Source of the DNA: a virus
Strand: one strand, 5' to 3'
IMG/VR virus record: IMGVR_UViG_3300027668_000081
Span: 1-27,711 of that record
DNA length: 27,711 nt
The position numbers were made by a program, and so were the translations under genes. This document shows, in pieces, positions 23,150-27,711 of the stretch. A model generated the notes under the pieces. The model was not told where the DNA came from and ran no database searches. It worked only from the letters and a program-made list of their open reading frames with translations. The number at the start of each line of letters is the position of its first letter. The first letter of the stretch is position 1.

Positions 23150-23878
23150 ATGGAACCTATCAAAGAATTAAAAGGTAAAACCGTTGCCATAGTAGGCATG
23201 GGTGCTAGTTGGTTTGATTACAATCTAGCAAAATCACACGGCTCAGACTTCGATGAAGTATGGGCAATCAACGCAGTTGGCACAGTAATATTTCACGATA
23301 GAGTATTTATGATGGACCCACCATCTAGGTTCTTAGATAGTGACGATGCAGGTGGTCAAACACAAGGTATGCGCGATTTACTAATTGACCACAACAAACC
23401 AATATATACATGCGAACTGGATAAAAGATGTAACAACCTACACCTATATCCAATTGATGAAATTCTAAGAGATATGGAGTGTTCCTATCTAAACAATACT
23501 GTAGCTTACGCAATAGCCTTTGCCTTATGGAATGAGGTGGCTGTTCTAAAGTTATTTGGTATAGACTTTAGTTATCAAGGTAATTTACATTTTGCAGAAG
23601 CAGGAAGAGGTTGCGTAGAGTTTTGGCTATCCAAAGGAATGATGACGGGCATGACTGTAGAAGTAGCAAATTCAAGTGCCTTACTGGACACAGCAGTACC
23701 TTTAGATGAAAAGCTTTATGGTTATCACAGGTTAGATGACCCATTAGTTCCTGTAGTAGAGAATGGAGTTATAACAACAAAAAAAGTTAGCGAGGGTGAA
23801 AAAAAAGAAATAACACCTAAGCCAACATTGATAGGAAGAAACGCAAAAATAAAAATAGGAGAACCTAATAAATGGTAA
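23150..23878 (+). CDS. Rossmann-like protein, MptE/DUF115-type
   Basis: A 242-residue soluble protein. An N-terminal nucleotide-binding-type loop (VAIVGMGASWFDY) is followed by EVWAINAVG, the acidic turn FMMDPPSRF and a C-terminal part with VAVLKLFGIDFSYQG then HFAEAGRGCVEFWL. This matches proteins related to MptE/DUF115, which include pterin pyrophosphokinases and glycosyltransferase-like enzymes. What it does within a tail-gene cluster is unclear; modifying surface glycans or nucleotides is possible. The last 40 residues are a basic tail. It overlaps the next gene by 7 bases. A ribosome site (GAGAGAG) precedes the ATG. Confidence 0.72.
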   Translation: MEPIKELKGKTVAIVGMGASWFDYNLAKSHGSDFDEVWAINAVGTVIFHDRVFMMDPPSRFLDSDDAGGQTQGMRDLLIDHNKPIYTCELDKRCNNLHLYPIDEILRDMECSYLNNTVAYAIAFALWNEVAVLKLFGIDFSYQGNLHFAEAGRGCVEFWLSKGMMTGMTVEVANSSALLDTAVPLDEKLYGYHRLDDPLVPVVENGVITTKKVSEGEKKEITPKPTLIGRNAKIKIGEPNKW

Positions 23879-24171
23879 TAAAGATTACACCTGATGGATT
23901 GCCTGAGTTGGGTATGGTAGAAATAGTCACAACACAGTTTGGTGGTCATCCTCCAGAGTTCTGGGCAGAGCAACTAACAGACAAAATAGTAGGCGTTTCA
24001 GACAACAATGAAGAACATATTAAAGCCCAAGCTAGAGCCTATAAAGATTTAATTTACCAAGTATGTTTGATATATATCAAAAATGCTTTAAAATCTTATA
24101 AGGCTACCTTAATTCAAGATTTATCTAAAGGGGGTAGTGAGGATTTAGCAAAAATAATTAAAGGTATTTAA
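23872..24171 (+). CDS. Hypothetical protein, 99 residues
   Basis: A small soluble protein with VEIVTTQFGGHPPEFWAEQL then a helical half (EEHIKAQARAYKDLIYQVCL). The phrase FGGHPPEFWAEQLTDKIV is familiar from short phage proteins placed before tail genes, but no function is attached to them in my memory. It overlaps the preceding gene by 7 bases. A role in tail assembly is only a guess from place. Confidence 0.72.
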   Translation: MVIKITPDGLPELGMVEIVTTQFGGHPPEFWAEQLTDKIVGVSDNNEEHIKAQARAYKDLIYQVCLIYIKNALKSYKATLIQDLSKGGSEDLAKIIKGI

Positions 24172-24172
24172 T

Positions 24173-24601
24173 ATGGCAATAACATCTACTCTCACAACAA
24201 GCTTCAAAGTAGAGCTTTTGACAGGAACACATAACTTTACTAATAGTAGTGGCAACAGCTTTAAGTTGGCTTTATACACAAGTTCAGCAACTTTAGGAGC
24301 TACTACAACTGCATTTACTACAACAGGGCAAGCTAGTGGTACTAACTATAGTTCAGGTGGAGCTGCATTAACTAATGTAACGCCATCTGCCACAGGTACT
24401 ACAGCAGTTACTGATTTTAATGACTTAACTTTCAGTACAGCTACAATTACAGCAAGAGGCTGTATGATTTATAACGACACTAATGGCGATAAATCAGTAG
24501 CAACAATTGACTTTGGTGGAGATAAAACTTCTACAGCAGGTGATTTTACTGTTGTATTTCCTGCGAAAGCAGCAGCAACAGCTATTATTAGAATAGCATA
24601 G
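24173..24601 (+). CDS. Structural protein candidate, 142 residues
   Basis: It starts one base after the previous stop. It is almost wholly beta: KVELLTGTHNFTNSSGNSFK, LALYTSSATLGATTTAFTTT and TSTAGDFTVVFPAKAAATAI. The arrangement of FKLALYTS...L...TTAY..TG...G.NYS.GG is, from memory, common to a phage structural family near the tail genes. Thr, Ser, Ala and Gly make up most of the chain. A virion surface or baseplate-like position is likely. Confidence 0.75.
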   Translation: MAITSTLTTSFKVELLTGTHNFTNSSGNSFKLALYTSSATLGATTTAFTTTGQASGTNYSSGGAALTNVTPSATGTTAVTDFNDLTFSTATITARGCMIYNDTNGDKSVATIDFGGDKTSTAGDFTVVFPAKAAATAIIRIA

Positions 24602-24611
24602 AAGATGAAAC

Positions 24612-26474
24612 ATGCCATTTGCAAAGTTTCAGTTTAAAGCAGGAATAGATAAGGAGGGAACGGATTACACCAATGCGGGTGGATGGTTCGATGCTTCTCT
24701 TATTAGATTTCGTAAAGGTTTTGTTGAAAAAATTGGCGGTTGGACTAAACAAACTGCAACTCAATTTATAGGCACATGTAGAAAACTATTTGCATGGACT
24801 TCTTTAGAAGGCAATAAATATCTATTTATTGGCACTCATTTAAAAGCTACTGTGCTAGAAGGCACAACACTAAACGACATTACACCTATAAGAGCTACGA
24901 CAACCAATGGTATTGTATTTGCAGCTACTAATGGTTCGGCAGTTATAACAGCTACAGATAATGCACACGGAGCAACTGTAAATGATTTTGTAACATTAGC
25001 TGGTGCAGTAAGTTTAGGTGGCACTATTACGGCTGCTGTTCTAAATAAAGAATATCAAGTCACTGGAGTTCCTAGTGCAAATACATTTACTTTCACAGCT
25101 ACAGCTACAGCAAATGGTAGTGATACTGGCAATGGTGGTTCAGCTGCTGACGCAGCCTACCAATTAAGTGCAGGACTAGATGTATACATCCAATCAACCG
25201 GTTATGGTTCAGGTTTATGGGGAGAAGGAGGCTTTGGCTCCTCAACCTCTTTATCATTTACTAACCAATTAAGATTATGGTCTGCTGACAATTTTGGTGA
25301 AGATTTGATATTACATCCAAGAGGTGGCGGTATATTTTATTGGGATGAATCAGGCGGTACAACATCAAGAGCTGTAAACATTACATCATTATCAGGTGCT
25401 AACTTAGCACCAACAATTGGATTACAAACAATCGTAAGTGACACAGATAGGCATGTAATTGTCTTGGGTGCTGACCCTGTATCAGGCGGAGTAAGAACAG
25501 GAGTTATTGACCCAATGTTTGTTGCTTTCTCAGACCAAGAGAGTATTGCAGAGTGGCAACCAAAAACTGATAACACAGCAGGTTCTATTAGATTATCTTC
25601 AGGAAGTGAAATAATAGGTGGTATAAGGTCAAGACAGGAAACACTAATTTGGACTGACACTGCTTTATATAGTATGCAGTTTGTAGGACCACCATTAACC
25701 TTCTCTGTAAATCTAATTAACGAAGGTGTTGGTATGATTGGTCCTAATGCCTGTACCAATTCTCCTAATGGAATATTTTGGATGGCAGACGATGGATTCT
25801 ATTTATACAATGGCTCAGTGAAAAAATTACCTTGTAGTGTATTAAGTTATGTACAGGAAGACCTAAATATAGGACAGGCATTTAAAGTATTTGGATTATT
25901 AAATAGTGAATTTAATGAAGTATGGTGGTTTTATCCAGCAGACAGTGATGGTACTGAAGAAATATCTCGTTATGTAATTTACAATTACGAAGAAGGTAGC
26001 TGGAGTATCGGTCAATTAGAAAGAACTGCTTGGGTTGATGAAGGTGTCTTTAACAGACCATTAGCTACTGCGGACAATTATATATACAACCAAGAAGATG
26101 GTGATGATGACGATGGATTACCAATGGACGGTGTTTTTGTAGAAAGCTCAGACTTTGATTTGCAAGAAGGTAATGACTTTGCATTTATAAGAAGAATTAT
26201 TCCTGACATTAAATTTTATGGGACAAATGTTGATACAGGAGTACCGCAAATTAATATCTTGGTTAAAACAAGAAACTCTCCTAGTGAATCATTAACAACA
26301 AGAGTAACCAAAGATATTTCAAATAACACAGACCAGCTACATGTTAGAGCTAGAGGTAGGCAGGCTGTTATAAGATTGCAAAGCGATGACGATGCAGAAG
26401 TAGGAGTAAGGCTAGGATATAAGTGGAGGCTTGGATATACAAGGCTCGACATCCACCCTGACGGTAGAAGGTAA
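24612..26474 (+). CDS. Tail nozzle / packaged DNA stabilisation protein (P22 gp10-like)
   Basis: This 620-residue protein probably makes the tail tube or nozzle below the adaptor. It opens with KFQFKAGIDKEGTDYTNAGG and WFDASLIRFRKGFVEKIGGW, the starting segment of gp10-type beta-propeller proteins. A Thr/Gly-rich inserted domain (~95-190) and propeller blades follow, such as RQETLIWTDTALYSMQFVG, GMIGPNACTNSPNGIFWMAD and EVWWFYPADSDGTEEISRYV. The C-terminus (RARGRQAVIRLQSDDDAEVG) is typical of the family. It overlaps the next gene by one base. Its presence is the best sign of a podovirus-type tail. Confidence 0.87.
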   Translation: MPFAKFQFKAGIDKEGTDYTNAGGWFDASLIRFRKGFVEKIGGWTKQTATQFIGTCRKLFAWTSLEGNKYLFIGTHLKATVLEGTTLNDITPIRATTTNGIVFAATNGSAVITATDNAHGATVNDFVTLAGAVSLGGTITAAVLNKEYQVTGVPSANTFTFTATATANGSDTGNGGSAADAAYQLSAGLDVYIQSTGYGSGLWGEGGFGSSTSLSFTNQLRLWSADNFGEDLILHPRGGGIFYWDESGGTTSRAVNITSLSGANLAPTIGLQTIVSDTDRHVIVLGADPVSGGVRTGVIDPMFVAFSDQESIAEWQPKTDNTAGSIRLSSGSEIIGGIRSRQETLIWTDTALYSMQFVGPPLTFSVNLINEGVGMIGPNACTNSPNGIFWMADDGFYLYNGSVKKLPCSVLSYVQEDLNIGQAFKVFGLLNSEFNEVWWFYPADSDGTEEISRYVIYNYEEGSWSIGQLERTAWVDEGVFNRPLATADNYIYNQEDGDDDDGLPMDGVFVESSDFDLQEGNDFAFIRRIIPDIKFYGTNVDTGVPQINILVKTRNSPSESLTTRVTKDISNNTDQLHVRARGRQAVIRLQSDDDAEVGVRLGYKWRLGYTRLDIHPDGRR

Positions 26475-26845
26475 TGGCTAAGTTATTACCTACTAGATTA
26501 CCCATAGCATCAGATGAGGTTAATCCTGATGTGTTTAACAGGTTAATTAGAGTTTTAGAATTAAACTTAGGACAGTTTGACCCTAATAGAACACCACAGT
26601 TTAACGAGGCACAAATCGCTGAATTGAATTTTTTACAGGGTGATGTAATATGGAATACTAGTATTGGCGTATTACAAGTTTATGTAGGCAATTATTGGCT
26701 ACAATTACATGAGCCAAATACTCCGAATGAAGGTTTAGAGGCAAAAGGTTTGGTTGGCATATTATCTGTGTCAACAGGTGGAAACATATCAGTCAAGATA
26801 CCACCTGTAGTTACTGGTTATGGCATAGAGAAATATTATACATAG
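26474..26845 (+). CDS. Hypothetical tail-cluster protein, 123 residues
   Basis: It starts on the last base of the nozzle gene's stop. It has a helical N-terminal part (VFNRLIRVLELNLGQFDPNR), then strands: DVIWNTSIGVLQVYVGNYWL and a short C-terminal part (ISVKIPPVVTGYGIEKYYT). The 'G-D-V-I-W-N-T-x-x-x-x-L-Q-V-Y' stretch resembles the phage fibre-base motif in which a beta hairpin carries Trp-Asn. It is likely a short tail or fibre-adaptor protein. Confidence 0.72.
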   Translation: MAKLLPTRLPIASDEVNPDVFNRLIRVLELNLGQFDPNRTPQFNEAQIAELNFLQGDVIWNTSIGVLQVYVGNYWLQLHEPNTPNEGLEAKGLVGILSVSTGGNISVKIPPVVTGYGIEKYYT

Positions 26846-26854
26846 GAATTAGTT

Positions 26855-27711
26855 ATGAAAGATTTAGAAAGACAAATGATGGAATTAAGCAGTCGAATGG
26901 GTCCAAAACTCATAGGTCCGGGTGTTATGTCGAATAGAGAAACAGAAAAATTGGGTGGAATAATGGCAACTAATGATGGAAATTTTTTTCATAAATTAAT
27001 TATTGACAATAAGGTTGTATATCGAGGAAACGGTGAATCATTGTCAGAACAAGAATTTAAAATGCTATATCCAGACGCACAACCTGTCATGCCTTCAAGA
27101 GACCAAGGTACATCACATTCAATGGATGATGGTACGTTTATGCCCGGTGCTACTCACGCAGAGTATGAAGCCATGGAGGAATATAACGAACCTAGGATGC
27201 AAGAAAGGTCTTCTAAGAACCAAATGTTTACTATACAAAATGAAATCGACAGCCTTACAAATGAGTACGATATGAATGTAAGGAATAAACAATACGAGCA
27301 AGCGCAACAAATTGCTGATGTTATAGACCAACTGCAACAACAGAAAATTGCCATACAAGCTAGAGTGGGTGACCAACAAATGATGTCAGAGCAATCAACT
27401 TCAGGTGGCATTGGAGCTTTTGCAGGCGGTGGTGGTGTAAGCCAAATAGGACAAGAATTGCTTAAACGAGATACTTTTTTATCTAGTAACGATAGAGAAA
27501 TGTTTATAAAAGCCTTTGATAGAATCGGTACTGCAGCTACACCACAAGTTGTAGATATGATTAAACAAAATTACCCAGATGTTTCAGAAAGACAAATAAA
27601 TGAATTTATGAGTTATTTCCATGAGCCGGCAGCAAGAAGAGCAGCATATCCAAATTTAAATTTTACATCAAACGAAGGTGACCCCGGATATATTAATAAG
27701 AGAAATATGGG
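26855..27711 (+). CDS. Large late gene, open at the right edge (3' partial)
   Basis: From ATG 26855 the frame stays open to the end of the window (285 codons). The start follows the previous stop by 9 bases. Early residues include SRMGPKLIGPGVM, a small ordered part (FFHKLIIDNKVVYRGNGESL) and a Met/Gln/Glu-rich coil (~120-165) before a Gly-rich hinge (GGIGAFAGGGG). Later parts are helical (SSNDREMFIKAFDRIGTAAT). It may be an internal virion or tail-lysin type protein, as large genes in this place often are, but no catalytic motif is seen in the visible part. Confidence 0.75.
   Translation, partial: MKDLERQMMELSSRMGPKLIGPGVMSNRETEKLGGIMATNDGNFFHKLIIDNKVVYRGNGESLSEQEFKMLYPDAQPVMPSRDQGTSHSMDDGTFMPGATHAEYEAMEEYNEPRMQERSSKNQMFTIQNEIDSLTNEYDMNVRNKQYEQAQQIADVIDQLQQQKIAIQARVGDQQMMSEQSTSGGIGAFAGGGGVSQIGQELLKRDTFLSSNDREMFIKAFDRIGTAATPQVVDMIKQNYPDVSERQINEFMSYFHEPAARRAAYPNLNFTSNEGDPGYINKRNM

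Noticed and set aside
27003-27275. A 90-codon plus-strand frame near the right edge
   Set aside because: It lies in a different frame inside the longer gene from 26855 that remains open to the edge and has the better composition and start.

Overview
This window is part of the genome of an uncultured tailed phage, most likely marine and with a short (podovirus-type) tail. The DNA is AT-rich and tightly packed. Every gene I accept lies on the + strand, most neighbours touch or overlap by 1 to 20 bases, and the full head and packaging set is present (large terminase, portal, scaffold, capsid, P22-like tail nozzle). A two-component spanin with a lipoprotein partner and an outer-membrane CsgG pore protein both imply a Gram-negative host. 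I see no tRNA, integrase, replication gene or CRISPR array, and the host cannot be named from this sequence.

Layout. (1) 1-2851: 3' part of a tail-fibre gene with about 41 copies of a 17-residue repeat and a self-cleaving peptidase S74 chaperone end. (2) 2864-3974: four small genes, two of them holin-like membrane proteins. (3) 3955-9137: an accessory block not needed to build a virion. It holds csgF, csgG, a curlin-like secreted protein, a FecR-domain protein, then a consensus promoter with tandem operator-like repeats, a 106-residue cytoplasmic protein and a CHASE2-adenylate cyclase with all catalytic residues. (4) 9139-10677: small HNH-like protein and lysis cassette (XhlA-like protein, Rz-like and Rz1-like spanins, GH24 endolysin). 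(5) 10681-10786: a densely structured leader before terL. (6) 10787-18814: terminase, portal, small basic proteins, a GroES-like co-chaperonin, scaffold and major capsid protein, closed by a strong terminator at 18831-18859. (7) 18967-27711: structural, head-tail adaptor and tail genes, ending in an open gene that leaves the window.

How the genes may work together. The head, tail and lysis genes are ordinary phage business. The unusual part is region 3: an outer-membrane secretion pore (CsgG), its partner (CsgF), a candidate amyloid cargo, and a FecR/CHASE2-cyclase signalling pair, inserted between two groups of membrane or lysis genes. My inference is that the phage makes infected cells export an amyloid-like protein and also produces a cyclic nucleotide, probably cAMP, in response to an envelope signal. 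Each gene assignment rests on visible family motifs; the joint function is a hypothesis.
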